Shown: in pieces, positions 15,651 through 23,672 of the stretch
How positions within the stretch are numbered: position 1 is the stretch's first letter
Layout: each line of letters begins with the position of its first letter
Assembly (NCBI GenBank): GCA_002792315.1
Contig: PFOB01000055.1
Coordinates: 1-37,865 of the forward strand
Reading direction: 5' to 3'
Length of the DNA stretch: 37,865 bases
Origin: Candidatus Roizmanbacteria bacterium CG_4_10_14_0_2_um_filter_39_13
Lineage (GTDB): Bacteria; Patescibacteriota; Microgenomatia; UBA1406; GWC2-37-13
Translations under genes and position numbers: made by a program
The notes under the pieces: model-generated
Seen by the model: the letters and a program-made list of their open reading frames with translations, nothing else
Database searches by the model: none
What the model was told of the DNA's origin: nothing

Positions 15651-16832
15651 TCATCTTTGCAACCAAACCAAACCCTTTGCAAAGATGTCGAAGTAATTTC
15701 CGATAAACATGAATACTGCAAGACCAATCGTTAATGGAATCATTAGAAGTGTGTACGCTTCTGCCTCTTGTGCGAATCCTCTTTTTGTTATCCATGGTAA
15801 TCGTTGCATCCAACGAGGCAGATCACTGAAAGCAAGCTGCTCCTTGAACACTACAATTGCCACCAGCGAAGAAGACACAAACAAGGGGGCCCCCAACATT
15901 ATCCATGAAAGATTTACATAGAATTGGTGAGGATTATTTGCTCCTGGGATCATGGCACCTGCAAATGGCGACGACACTGCTGCAAGGACCAAAATCCACG
16001 GTCCCTGAACATGCGCTGCAACCCACTCCTCAGTTCCAGGAATCTGCTGGATGATGAGTGCCGCAAGGATCAAGCCGAGCGCAGCAGCCGCACCTTCCTG
16101 GATTTCGTGCAACCCATTACGCATCAGTATTTGCGTCTTGCCATGAACTGCACTGTAGAGAAGGAGCAATCCCATACATAAGAATGGACTATGTGTCCAT
16201 ATCAAAAGCACGAGAAACGTTGCAAATTCAATAGCTTTTATCAGCTGTTCACGATCAAATTTTACAGGTTCGACTTTGATCGGAAAAGATCGGGCTGCAT
16301 ATAAAGAAGTTAAAATGCAGTACGGCGTCAACACAAGTAGCAAGGGCAGTCCACTTACTGGAAAGTCAAAACCACTTGAGATGTAGTATGGGAGCCCCCA
16401 CAACTCTCCAAGATAAAAGGCGCCCCCTACAGTCAAAGCGTTGAATGCAGCAACAGATTTCACCGAGAATGCGTTGTATGCTGGGCTCTTACTCCTTGAC
16501 AAAGATGTGAAAACCAATGTCGAAAAGAGCAAAATAACAGCGAACGAATCAAAAAAAAGGCTGATATGACCCGCCACAAAACACAGGGTAAATATCGCCA
16601 ATCGCGGCCGCTTTGTGAACAGAGTAGGATACGAAAATTCTACGTAACCTACAAGAAACGTTAAGTAGAAAGCTGTCCACAACGTTTCTTCAACCGCAGA
16701 GTGTAAGAGATGTTGTTCTGTGAAGAATGCCCATCCGGCATAACCGGTGAGCAATCCGCCCAGCAAAATACCTAATACAACTGCCTCTGTGTTCACAAAA
16801 GATCTTTGAACTCCATTTTCATGACTACTCAT
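15651..16832 (-). CDS. Polytopic membrane protein, probable ion transporter
   Basis: The start was moved to the ATG at 16832 (MSSHENGVQRSFVNTE). It is preceded by GGGAGG with a 6-nt spacer, whereas the track's longer N-terminus is translated from a repeat-rich leader. The 393-residue protein has about 10 hydrophobic spans and no soluble domain. Conserved-looking intramembrane segments are AFNALTVGGAFYLGELWGLPYYI and SPFAGAMIPGANNPHQFYVNLSWIMLGAP. They resemble the paired discontinuous helices of the ion-transporter (antiporter) superfamily and recall DUF1646-type or 'putative Na+/H+ antiporter' proteins. I cannot assign a substrate. The adjacent hairpin run and terminator form its 3' end. It is one of the few genes here with a clear Shine-Dalgarno. 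Confidence 0.65.
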   Translation of the reverse strand: MSSHENGVQRSFVNTEAVVLGILLGGLLTGYAGWAFFTEQHLLHSAVEETLWTAFYLTFLVGYVEFSYPTLFTKRPRLAIFTLCFVAGHISLFFDSFAVILLFSTLVFTSLSRSKSPAYNAFSVKSVAAFNALTVGGAFYLGELWGLPYYISSGFDFPVSGLPLLLVLTPYCILTSLYAARSFPIKVEPVKFDREQLIKAIEFATFLVLLIWTHSPFLCMGLLLLYSAVHGKTQILMRNGLHEIQEGAAAALGLILAALIIQQIPGTEEWVAAHVQGPWILVLAAVSSPFAGAMIPGANNPHQFYVNLSWIMLGAPLFVSSSLVAIVVFKEQLAFSDLPRWMQRLPWITKRGFAQEAEAYTLLMIPLTIGLAVFMFIGNYFDIFAKGLVWLQR

Positions 16833-16997
16833 CTCATCCTCCCAAGGATCGGAATTCTGGCAAGCTCCAAAAATAGAGCTCGCCACGGTAGTCGCATTTC
16901 CCCTGCGACACAAGGGCCCCTTTATAACGTCGGGGAGACGGTGATTTTCCAATTCTCCCATTGGTCTGGGCGTCCCTTTAAGATCCTCCTTTCTGTG

Positions 16998-17093
16998 TGA
17001 TAGGGACGAAACAAGAGACTGAGACATGGATCCCCGCCTTCGCGAGGATGACAATTGTATCGAATCCTTCAATCCCCTCTTACGTCCCTATCA
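16998..17093. repeat. REP-like element with 11-bp inverted ends
   Basis: TGATAGGGACG (16998-17008) and CGTCCCTATCA (17083-17093) are perfect inverted repeats. Between them lies ATGGATCCCCGCCTTCGCGAGGATGACA, a hairpin unit of the same kind as the dispersed repeats at 29780-30062 and 33249-33587. The stretch 16833-17370 otherwise shows no gene. Confidence 0.6.
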
Positions 17094-17400
17094 TTTTCAA
17101 ACAACCGAATATGTCAAAGTGCGATCATTCACTTATCATTCAAATGCTGTTTTGAACGGATATGAATGTCACCGAAAATAGTATTCCAAAATACATGGCA
17201 AATGCTTCTATTGCCCCATTCTGAAATAGGCAACAATTATAGGTCTTACAAATGAATGACTCAATGCATAGTGAGTATGTCTATAGGAATATCGCTCTTA
17301 GTAGGTTTCTATTTTGTAGGTAGTTTAGTATACTATCTTTTCATGTTTTATACTATTATAGGATGATTTTCCGCCGGAATTTCGTATATCAAAAATACCA

Positions 17401-17761
17401 TCAACCCAGTTCAAAAGAAGGCTGCTCGTTTGGCTAAAAAATATCCCTTTGGAGCACTCGTTGCGATACTTGGCCTTTTGGGATTGTTGTCACCAATGCA
17501 ATTGTGGTTGTTGCTAAAATAAACTCAAAGAATCAATTCTTGATGCCGCAGGAAGTAGACTTGAGCCAGTACTTCTGACTTCATTAACGACCATTTTTGG
17601 GCTCCTTCCCATAACTCTGTCCGACCCATTGTGGCGTGGATTGGGAGGTGCAATTATCTCTGGGTTGTTCTTTTCAGGTATGATAAAGCTCTTTTTTTAT
17701 TCCTGTGGTGTACTATATGTGGTTTTCTTCCACCCCCTCTTTGCCTCAAAAAAAACAATAG
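17401..17761 (+). pseudogene. Decayed C-terminus of an RND (AcrB-type) efflux pump
   Basis: Translating in shifting frames gives the C-terminal hallmark of RND permeases: NPVQKKAARLAKKYPFGALVAILGLL, then GIVVTNAIVVVAKI (17480-17521), then LKESILDAAGSRLEPVLLTSLTTIFGLLPITLSDPLWRGLGGAIISGLFFSG (from 17524), then FFIPVVYYMWF (17693-17725), stopping at TAG 17759-17761. At least three frame changes are needed, one at a T7 run (17692-17698), and the segment usually joining AKIN to LKES is missing. No intact upstream part of the pump is in the window. The 3' end overlaps the MFS gene on the other strand by 65 nt. It is a relic, not a functional gene. Confidence 0.85.
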
Positions 17762-18935
17762 ATACAAGAAGCATCAGAGCCTGAAGAACAAACACATATT
17801 TTCCGATAACTGCGTAAAACCACGTAGCAATGAGTGGTGCGATGGCAGCAGATGCTGAGGAGAACGATTCATCTATCCCCATGATCTCACCTTGTTTACT
17901 TTTATCAACTGCTTTTGAGATCAGAGACTTAAATGTCGGCATCGAGACTGATATTCCAAAATTATTTAAATAAATAAGAGGCAAAAATAGAATAAAGTTT
18001 GATACAAAAACGAAAAGTAATTGTGATACAACAAGAGCCATTTGCCCCAGAACGAATGTTTTTAGATCGCCAATGCGCTTTGAAAGCCAGCTCGTGACAA
18101 GCGTCTGATTGATGATCAAGAATACGCCAATAACTACAAACAACAAGCCGACTTTTGCTGAATCAAAAGCAAATGTATCGATCAGAAATAATACAAATAT
18201 TGAAGAAAACGAATTTAAGACAAACAAAAACATACCTCGAAGAAAAAAGAGGTATTTAATCTGACGATTCTTGCTATATTTCTTTATCTTCGGAAGAAAT
18301 TGCAGTTCTTTGATCCAACTCATTTTGACAAAAGAAGCTCTTTTTTCTACAGGAAGTGATTCGGGTAAATATTTCACCATTATGATCAATGTCGCAATAG
18401 AAATTGCCAAAGTGAGAAGTATTGGTGCCAAATAGCCAAGTGACGAAGACATCGTAAGCCCACCGATCACGGGACCAACAATGAGTCCCAAACCGACCAC
18501 TCCACCCATCAAGCCAAATGTTTTTGTCTTTTCCTCATGTGTTGTGATATCAGAAAGATATGCATTTGCTACTGCGTTATTGCCACCAGTAATACCATCT
18601 GCGATACGTGCAAGCATAATTACCACTACAGGAATTGAGATCATTCCAATAGTAATGTGCGGAACAAAATAGGACAAAGCAAATATCACCCAACTCAACA
18701 TTGTACCTGTTTGTGAGATCAGCAATATTGGCCGTCTCCCGTATCGATCACTCAATGTTCCGAGAATCGGCGCTGCAAAGAATTGAAAAAACGGATATGT
18801 TGAAAGAATCACCCCATACATGACGGTGCCTCCGCCATAAGCTTTAATAATAAAGGGCAAGATAGGAATCAGGATTGAAAAATTGAGCGTATTTACAAAC
18901 GTCAAAAGCAATAATGGAATAAATTCGCGTTTCAT
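17697..18935 (-). CDS. MFS transporter, DHA1 (TetA/MdfA-like) drug-efflux type
   Basis: The 412-residue protein has 12 predicted spans. It carries the MFS loop 2-3 signature GTLSDRYGRRPILL and the antiporter-type motif C region GLMGGVVGLGLIVGPVIGG, typical of proton-coupled drug exporters such as TetA. The track's N-terminal 24 residues come from the neighbouring insertion sequence. The ATG at 18935 (MKREFIPLLLL) is preferred, with a TACAAT box 10 nt upstream and an AGGACA -35-like hexamer touching the IS end. The last ~20 residues (AKRGWKKTTYSTPQE) are read antisense through the RND relic, so the original C-terminus was probably replaced. Substrate unknown. Confidence 0.85.
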   Translation of the reverse strand: MKREFIPLLLLTFVNTLNFSILIPILPFIIKAYGGGTVMYGVILSTYPFFQFFAAPILGTLSDRYGRRPILLISQTGTMLSWVIFALSYFVPHITIGMISIPVVVIMLARIADGITGGNNAVANAYLSDITTHEEKTKTFGLMGGVVGLGLIVGPVIGGLTMSSSLGYLAPILLTLAISIATLIIMVKYLPESLPVEKRASFVKMSWIKELQFLPKIKKYSKNRQIKYLFFLRGMFLFVLNSFSSIFVLFLIDTFAFDSAKVGLLFVVIGVFLIINQTLVTSWLSKRIGDLKTFVLGQMALVVSQLLFVFVSNFILFLPLIYLNNFGISVSMPTFKSLISKAVDKSKQGEIMGIDESFSSASAAIAPLIATWFYAVIGKYVFVLQALMLLVSIVFFEAKRGWKKTTYSTPQE

Positions 18936-18974
18936 AGAAATGTTTATTGTATCATTCTTTTCATCTTTCTGTCC

Positions 18975-20440
18975 TGTCAGTCCAAAATAGAAATGTCCCC
19001 CCATCAAACTGTATCAAGTGATAGGTTTGACTTGTCAGAGATGGATGTATTCCATGGATGATTAGCAGGGGCATTCCAGTTGAGCTTGTGACTGGTTAAA
19101 ATGACTGGATAGGTTTTCATTTTTTGTGGTCTTTCGGGTAATGGAAAGACGGAGAGATCATATTCTCTTAAGTTGAAATGTAATGTTCCATCAATCCATT
19201 CTTCAACGGTGAGATGTTCTTTTGGACGTACCGTGGTAGGTTGAATTTCTTTGAGCTGATACCACTTGGTCTTAAACTGTACCGTGAAGTCGTTGTTAAT
19301 GGCTCGTTCTGATTGTACAGAAAATATACGATTGAGATTCTGTATATCTTGTTTGGTAAGTTCTCTGTGGGCATCACCCTCTTTAGCCGGTATGACCGTA
19401 AATCTCTCGTTAAACTTTGGAATGAATACTTCTTGAAGAAAGGTATTTGCCTCGTCAGGAGTTTTGATATTTACCAGTCTCATTTCTTTGATGAGACGAT
19501 CTTGTAAGGTTTGAAACAAACGTTCAATACGACCTTTTGCTTGGGGAGAGTTGGCAGGAATCGGATTAACACCCAACTGCCTCATGGCACGCTGAAACTG
19601 TGTGAGGAGTTCTTGGTTATCAACTGCTTCCTTGTGATTGATCTTGTAGGTTGAGAATTTATCGAGGTAAATACAGACTGGTTTCCCCTTGAGAATGACA
19701 TATGTTTTCCAGAACTGGAATACGGATATCACACCTTCATGTGGAGCAAAGTATGCTTTGGTAATCTTTCCTGTTGCATCGTCAATTGCTGCCAGTAAAC
19801 ACATCTCAATCGGATTCCCTTCAGAATCATTGTATCGGTCTTCAAGCCAGAAGTGGTATGATCCATCAAACTGCTCCATCTCTCCGTAACATTCTTTCCG
19901 TGCTCTCCAACTATGATGTTGTCCTGTTTTCTTGTGGCTACGTGCCTTCCACTGATTGTCCTCTATCATCCACAATCTCAATGTCTCTGGATGTACCGAT
20001 ACACCATCGCGTTCTGCTAACTTCTCAGAAGCAAACGTTGGTTTAAAATCGTGATATTTTTCTTTGATCAATGTGAGGGCTCTTTCTTTTGTTAAAGGCT
20101 CAATTTGATGGTTTCCCATCCGCCCCTTGAGACCGTGAATTACCGCCTTTATTCCTTCTGTCTTTACTTTGCTCTTCAACCGTTTCACTTGTCTCACACT
20201 GATCTCTAATTGTTTGGCTGCCACATCATTCGTGATCTTTTTCTCCAACACTAACTTGATAACTCTACCCTTTGTTTCTTCCTCACTGGTGAGGTTGATT
20301 TTATGTGCCATGTGGTTAATACTGTGACTAATGAATAGTCCACAGTATCAGTGCTTTTTTACCCATTCCTATGAAATCTTTTGAAACAGGGGTGACGTTT
20401 CTATTTTGGTAGAGGGGGACATTTCTATTTTGGTGTAACA
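18975..20440. mobile_element. Complete insertion sequence with 27-bp terminal inverted repeats (IS1202/ISNCY-like)
   Basis: The left end TGTCAGTCCAAAATAGAAATGTCCC (18975-19001) and the reverse complement of the right end (20414-20440, TGTTACACCAAAATAGAAATGTCCC) match at 24 of 27 positions and begin with TGT, as in IS481/IS1202-like elements. A second copy of the transposase-binding core (TTTCTATTTTGG, 20397-20408) lies just inside the right end. One transposase gene fills the element. The 27-30 bp on each side do not match, so no target-site duplication is visible. Confidence 0.85.
19004..20311 (-). CDS. DDE transposase of the IS1202/ISNCY-like group
   Basis: The 435-residue protein starts with helix-turn-helix units: residues ~20-60 (KKITNDVAAKQLEISVRQVKRLKSKV) and a second at ~85-120 that binds the element ends. 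An integrase-core RNase H fold follows, with D149 (MEQFDGSYHFW), D217 (CIYLDKFSTY) and E263 (NSPQAKGRIERLFQTLQDRL), the catalytic DDE triad. The sequence 'ANSPQAKGRIERLFQTLQDR' is typical of ISNCY/IS481-like integrases. The reading frame is intact and the stop lies 3 nt inside the left terminal repeat boundary, so the element may still be active. Family assignment is from motif memory, not a database search. Confidence 0.88.
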   Translation of the reverse strand: MAHKINLTSEEETKGRVIKLVLEKKITNDVAAKQLEISVRQVKRLKSKVKTEGIKAVIHGLKGRMGNHQIEPLTKERALTLIKEKYHDFKPTFASEKLAERDGVSVHPETLRLWMIEDNQWKARSHKKTGQHHSWRARKECYGEMEQFDGSYHFWLEDRYNDSEGNPIEMCLLAAIDDATGKITKAYFAPHEGVISVFQFWKTYVILKGKPVCIYLDKFSTYKINHKEAVDNQELLTQFQRAMRQLGVNPIPANSPQAKGRIERLFQTLQDRLIKEMRLVNIKTPDEANTFLQEVFIPKFNERFTVIPAKEGDAHRELTKQDIQNLNRIFSVQSERAINNDFTVQFKTKWYQLKEIQPTTVRPKEHLTVEEWIDGTLHFNLREYDLSVFPLPERPQKMKTYPVILTSHKLNWNAPANHPWNTSISDKSNLSLDTV

Positions 20441-20831
20441 GAGAATAAACACGACTTGACAAATGAATCTGAGGAGGTGTATATTGATCTTAATCCTCCA
20501 AATGAAATATCTAAATAATATCTTTTTTGAACACTCATATTTTTAGGGCCTTGAGAGGATCAAGGAAAAAGTGACGTTCGGATAAGCCGAGGCTTATAAG
20601 ACGCACCTACCCGTTAGACTAGAAAAAAAGATTTTAGAATGAATTTCATACGGAGGATTATTTTTTTTCTAAAGACCACCCAATTGTTCTCGATTAATTC
20701 TGCATAACTTTGGTGAATATCAATCTTTATCAAACTCAATTTCGTAAATAAATATTCTCAATTGATGTCCATAGATTTTATACGATTATTTATAGAGTTA
20801 TAAAATTTTTTGCAATTATTGAAAGATACGG
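20441..20831. other. Gene-free gap with a GC-richer folded island
   Basis: No coding region was found. In an otherwise AT-rich gap the segment 20549-20630 is GC-richer and can fold: CCTTGA/TCAAGG (20549-20554/20560-20565, loop GAGGA) and ATAAGCC/GGCTTAT (20582-20588/20591-20597). ACGCACCTACCCGTTAGACT follows. It looks like a conserved structured RNA or the 3' end of something cut by the insertion sequence, but no class was recognised. Confidence 0.35.
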
Positions 20832-20837
20832 TATAAT
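20809..20837 (+). promoter_or_regulatory. Promoter of rho
   Basis: TTTGCA (20809-20814), a 17-nt spacer and TATAAT (20832-20837). The start near 20844 leaves a ~70-nt leader before the ATG at 20913. Unlike its neighbours this gene is not leaderless; Rho leaders are commonly sites of autogenous control. Confidence 0.6.
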
Positions 20838-20912
20838 AACAGTAGTTTGTACCACATCTATCCCTAAGACCTTCGACTTTTTCCAGAATTTATTACAAAT
20901 TATTTAGTATGT

Positions 20913-22238
20913 ATGCCAGCTTCAGATAAGAACGACTCACTCAGTGAGCAAGATACTTCCTTTGACGTATCTTCGATGTTAGAAACCTATGAGGAAAAAC
21001 CTATTGAAAAGGTAGGAGATTCCCAACTGCGATCTCCAGAAAAAAAACCAGCAGCTCCTTCACCAATGAGCAATCCAAAATCTCGCGCAGAAGTTATCAG
21101 CCCAAAACTCAAAGAGGATTTAAAATCAAGCTATGAAGCAGAGGGAATTTTAGACATAACCTATGGTGGGTATGGGTTTTTACGACAAAATTACACGGTG
21201 AGTCCGGATGATGATATTTATGTGTCAACATCACAAATACGAAGATTTTGGCTTCGCAAAGGCGATGAGGTAAAGGGTCTTGCTCGGCCTCCAAAAGATG
21301 GAGAGCGCTTTCATAGTCTTTTATTGATTAAAGAAGTGAACGGACGTGCAATGACTGAGGAAGAAAGTAGAAAACGCAATAAATTTGACCAACTTACCTC
21401 ACTTCATCCTGAAAAACAAATTATTTTAGAAACAGATAAGGATATTCTTTCAACTCGCATCATTGATTTGGTGGCACCAATCGGATTTGGTCAGAGAGCT
21501 CTTATCGTTTCTCAGCCGAAAGCGGGAAAGACGACATTTTTGAAAGATATAGCTGAGGCAATAGCCATAAATCATCCAGAAGCACATATGATCGCAATAT
21601 TGATCGGGGAGCGACCAGAGGAAGTGACCGAAATAAAACGATCTATTAAGGGTGAAGTCGCCGCTTCACATTTCGATGAAACACCGAAACAACAAACCAA
21701 AGTTGCAAGCCTTGCGCTTGAAAGAGCTCGGCGACTCGTCGAGACAGGCAAGGATGTCGTTATACTTTTGGATTCAATCACGCGACTCGCACGGGCGTTC
21801 AATTTATCTATAAGTAATTCCGGACGTACATTATCTGGAGGATTTGATCCCCAAGCCCTATACCCTGCAAAAAAATTCCTTGGCGCAGCTCGAAACTGTG
21901 AAGAGGGTGGAAGTCTGACGATTATCGGTACCGCCCTTGTTGGTACAGAGTCTCGCATGGATGACCTGATTTATGAGGAATTGAAAGGTACGGGGAATAT
22001 GGAGATTCATCTTGATAGAAAATTTGCGGAGAAGCGCATATATCCTGCAGTGAATATCACCATGTCAGGTACTCGACATGAAGAGCTCTTGTTTGACGAA
22101 GAAACGCTGAAACGAGTTACGACGCTTCGTCGAATGATGTCTTTACGGACACCAGAAGAGAGTTTGATGGCCATGCTTGATAAGCTTCCAAAAACAAAAA
22201 ACAACAAAGAATTTTTGGAACAACTTCACAAGGGGTAA
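20913..22238 (+). CDS. rho: Transcription termination factor Rho
   Basis: The hexameric RNA helicase that ends transcription at Rho-dependent sites. The first ~70 residues are an acidic/polar, low-complexity extension without a clear helical N-terminal domain. The cold-shock-like RNA-binding domain follows (residues ~75-140: GILDITYGGYGFLRQNY, DDIYVSTSQIRRFWLRKGDEVKG). The ATPase core begins with IDLVAPIGFGQRALIVSQPKAGKTTFLKDIA (Walker A at 203-208) and continues with ILIGERPEEVTEIKRS, VVILLDSITRLARAFN (Walker B) and the secondary-channel Q/R loops (SGRTLSGGFDPQALYPAKKFLGAARN, GGSLTIIGTALVGTESRMDDLIYEELKGTGNMEIHLDRKFAEKRIYPA). At 441 residues it is normal size. Assignment is firm. Confidence 0.97.
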   Translation: MPASDKNDSLSEQDTSFDVSSMLETYEEKPIEKVGDSQLRSPEKKPAAPSPMSNPKSRAEVISPKLKEDLKSSYEAEGILDITYGGYGFLRQNYTVSPDDDIYVSTSQIRRFWLRKGDEVKGLARPPKDGERFHSLLLIKEVNGRAMTEEESRKRNKFDQLTSLHPEKQIILETDKDILSTRIIDLVAPIGFGQRALIVSQPKAGKTTFLKDIAEAIAINHPEAHMIAILIGERPEEVTEIKRSIKGEVAASHFDETPKQQTKVASLALERARRLVETGKDVVILLDSITRLARAFNLSISNSGRTLSGGFDPQALYPAKKFLGAARNCEEGGSLTIIGTALVGTESRMDDLIYEELKGTGNMEIHLDRKFAEKRIYPAVNITMSGTRHEELLFDEETLKRVTTLRRMMSLRTPEESLMAMLDKLPKTKNNKEFLEQLHKG

Positions 22239-22287
22239 GGATAAATACTTAAAAAGTACTATTCTATACATTGTCTCGATTCTCTTG

Positions 22288-22293
22288 TATCAT
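22288..22293 (+). promoter_or_regulatory. -10 box of the CsoR-like gene, leaderless
   Basis: TATCAT ends 6 nt before the ATG at 22300, which selects that start over the track's upstream alternative (22177) that overlaps rho. Confidence 0.55.
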
Positions 22294-22299
22294 ACATAT

Positions 22300-22536
22300 A
22301 TGACATCAACGACACTGGACCGACGAGTAAGCAGAATACTCGGACAACTTCGAGGTATCCAGAAAATGGTTGCTGAGGAGCGGAACCAAGTAGAAATACT
22401 CCAACAAATATCGGCAATTAAAAAAGCTATTAATGGTCTTTCCAAAGAGATAGTGTTGCAATATTTTGAAAAGAAGGTGCCAGAGGAAAAAAAGAAAGAA
22501 GTTGAAACGGTCATTCAACGAATCATAGACTTGTAA
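22300..22536 (+). CDS. CsoR/RcnR-fold transcriptional regulator lacking all metal ligands
   Basis: The 79-residue all-helical protein (LDRRVSRILGQLRGIQKMVAEERNQVEILQQISAIKKAINGLSKEIVLQYFEKKV...) fits the metal-sensitive repressor family: the conserved R-x-x-R-x-x-GQ-x-x-G-I start and the Q-x-S-A/I helix are present. Family members bind operator DNA as tetramers and release it on Cu, Ni or persulfide binding through a Cys-His-Cys set. This protein has no cysteine and no histidine at all; the expected ligand positions are Gln (RNQVEIL) and aromatic/Lys residues (LQYFEKK). It must therefore sense something else or act constitutively. It lies between rho and trxB, so a redox or housekeeping target is possible but unproven. 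Confidence 0.8.
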   Translation: MTSTTLDRRVSRILGQLRGIQKMVAEERNQVEILQQISAIKKAINGLSKEIVLQYFEKKVPEEKKKEVETVIQRIIDL

Positions 22537-22679
22537 TCACCTCTTCAAAAATAATACGAGTTGCATTTGTACTTGTATGATACTATCATAAATTAACGGT
22601 CACTTTGTCAACTACCAGATCGTCATATTCATTGGATATGGTATAGTGTAGTTTCTGGTTACCAATTGGATGTAATATT

Positions 22680-23672
22680 ATGAACGGTCAAAATATGATT
22701 GGGATTATTGGCGGTGGACCAGCAGGCTTAAGTACTGCAATATATACCGCTCGTGCAGGACTCACACCAATGGTATTTGCGGGATCTCCTCCCGGAGGAC
22801 AATTGATGCTTACCTCTGAAGTCGAAAACTTTCCTGGATATCAAAAAATTATGGGATCTGACCTTGTTGCCTCATTACGAAAACAAGCAGAAGCCTTTGG
22901 AACCAAGATAATCGATGATAATATTACGTCAGTAGATTTTTCAAATGAGCCCAGTGTAACTACATCAAAACAGACGTACATATTTCGTTCAATTGTCATT
23001 GCAACAGGCGCTCAAGCATTATGGTTGGGATTGGATTCAGAGACGCGATTACGGGGAAAAGGAGTGTCTGCATGTGCCACCTGTGATGGGTTCTTTTTTC
23101 GAGACAAGAAAGTGGCTGTGGTAGGGGGAGGGGATACTGCGATGGAAGAAGCGCAGACGCTGACGAAGTTTGCTAAAAAAGTAATTGTCATTCATCGTCG
23201 AGATAGCTTTAGAGCCTCAAAAATTATGCAGGAGCGGGTATTGAATAATCCTAAAACTGAAGTAATGTGGAACACTTCGGTCATTGAAATTCTCGGTGAA
23301 CAAAAGGTTGAGGGAATTACCATAAAAATCCAAAATCCAACATCTAAAATCAAAAATCTAACGCTCGATGGTGTGTTTATGGCTATCGGTCATAAGCCAG
23401 ATACTGAGGTATTTAAAAATGCTGTTGCAACAGATGAAAAGGGATATATCCTCACGAGTTCCATTGCGGCAGTGTTCAAAATCCAAAATCCTAAATCCAA
23501 AATAGATATAGATTTGTTTGATATGAAGTATCAAAATATGACGTCTGTTCATGGGGTATTTGCTGCGGGAGACTGTGTTGATCATACGTATCGTCAAGCA
23601 GGGACTGCTGCGGGAATGGGTATAGCGGCAGCACTTGATGCAGAGAGATGGCTCGAAAGGGGGGAAAAATGA
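22680..23672 (+). CDS. trxB: Thioredoxin reductase
   Basis: The FAD/NADPH flavoenzyme that keeps thioredoxin reduced. It has the FAD-binding GGGPAG (11-16), the redox-active CATC at 132-135 (SACATCDGFF), the NADPH-binding GGGDTAMEEA (149-158), the 2'-phosphate-contacting HRR (172-174), and the C-terminal GVFAAGDCVDHTYRQAGTAAGMG. Length 330 exceeds the usual ~310 because of two short insertions, IKIQNPTSKIKNL (~215-227) and FKIQNPKSKIDIDLF (~266-280). Both are encoded by the same AAAATCCAAAATCC-type repeat; the reading frame is kept. A TATAGT -10 box lies ~34 nt upstream. It overlaps the next gene by ATGA, so it is co-translated with glutamate dehydrogenase. Confidence 0.95.
   Translation: MNGQNMIGIIGGGPAGLSTAIYTARAGLTPMVFAGSPPGGQLMLTSEVENFPGYQKIMGSDLVASLRKQAEAFGTKIIDDNITSVDFSNEPSVTTSKQTYIFRSIVIATGAQALWLGLDSETRLRGKGVSACATCDGFFFRDKKVAVVGGGDTAMEEAQTLTKFAKKVIVIHRRDSFRASKIMQERVLNNPKTEVMWNTSVIEILGEQKVEGITIKIQNPTSKIKNLTLDGVFMAIGHKPDTEVFKNAVATDEKGYILTSSIAAVFKIQNPKSKIDIDLFDMKYQNMTSVHGVFAAGDCVDHTYRQAGTAAGMGIAAALDAERWLERGEK
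23324..23360 (+). repeat. In-frame AATCCAAA-type repeat insertion, copy 1, inside trxB
   Basis: The sequence is built of short units such as AAAATCCAAAATCCAA and TCTAAAATCAAAAATCTA. It encodes KIQNPTSKIKN in a position where thioredoxin reductases normally have a short surface loop. Confidence 0.6.
23476..23510 (+). repeat. In-frame AATCCAAA-type repeat insertion, copy 2, inside trxB
   Basis: TCAAAATCCAAAATCCTAAATCCAAAATAG encodes FKIQNPKSKI, almost the same peptide as copy 1, about 150 bp downstream of it and again without breaking the frame. Confidence 0.6.

Noticed and set aside
15512-15813. Small minus- and plus-strand ORFs around the hairpin run
   Set aside because: They overlap stem-loops and the 3' end of the membrane-protein gene, and their sequences look like antisense or structural shadows.
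18936-19007. N-terminal extension of the MFS protein
   Set aside because: It is translated from the insertion-sequence terminal repeat; a normal MFS start with a -10 box lies at 18935.
20575-20640. tRNA gene on the minus strand
   Set aside because: A D-loop-like CTAACGGGTAGG is present, but no matching acceptor stem, anticodon stem or GTTCGAATC arm can be formed.
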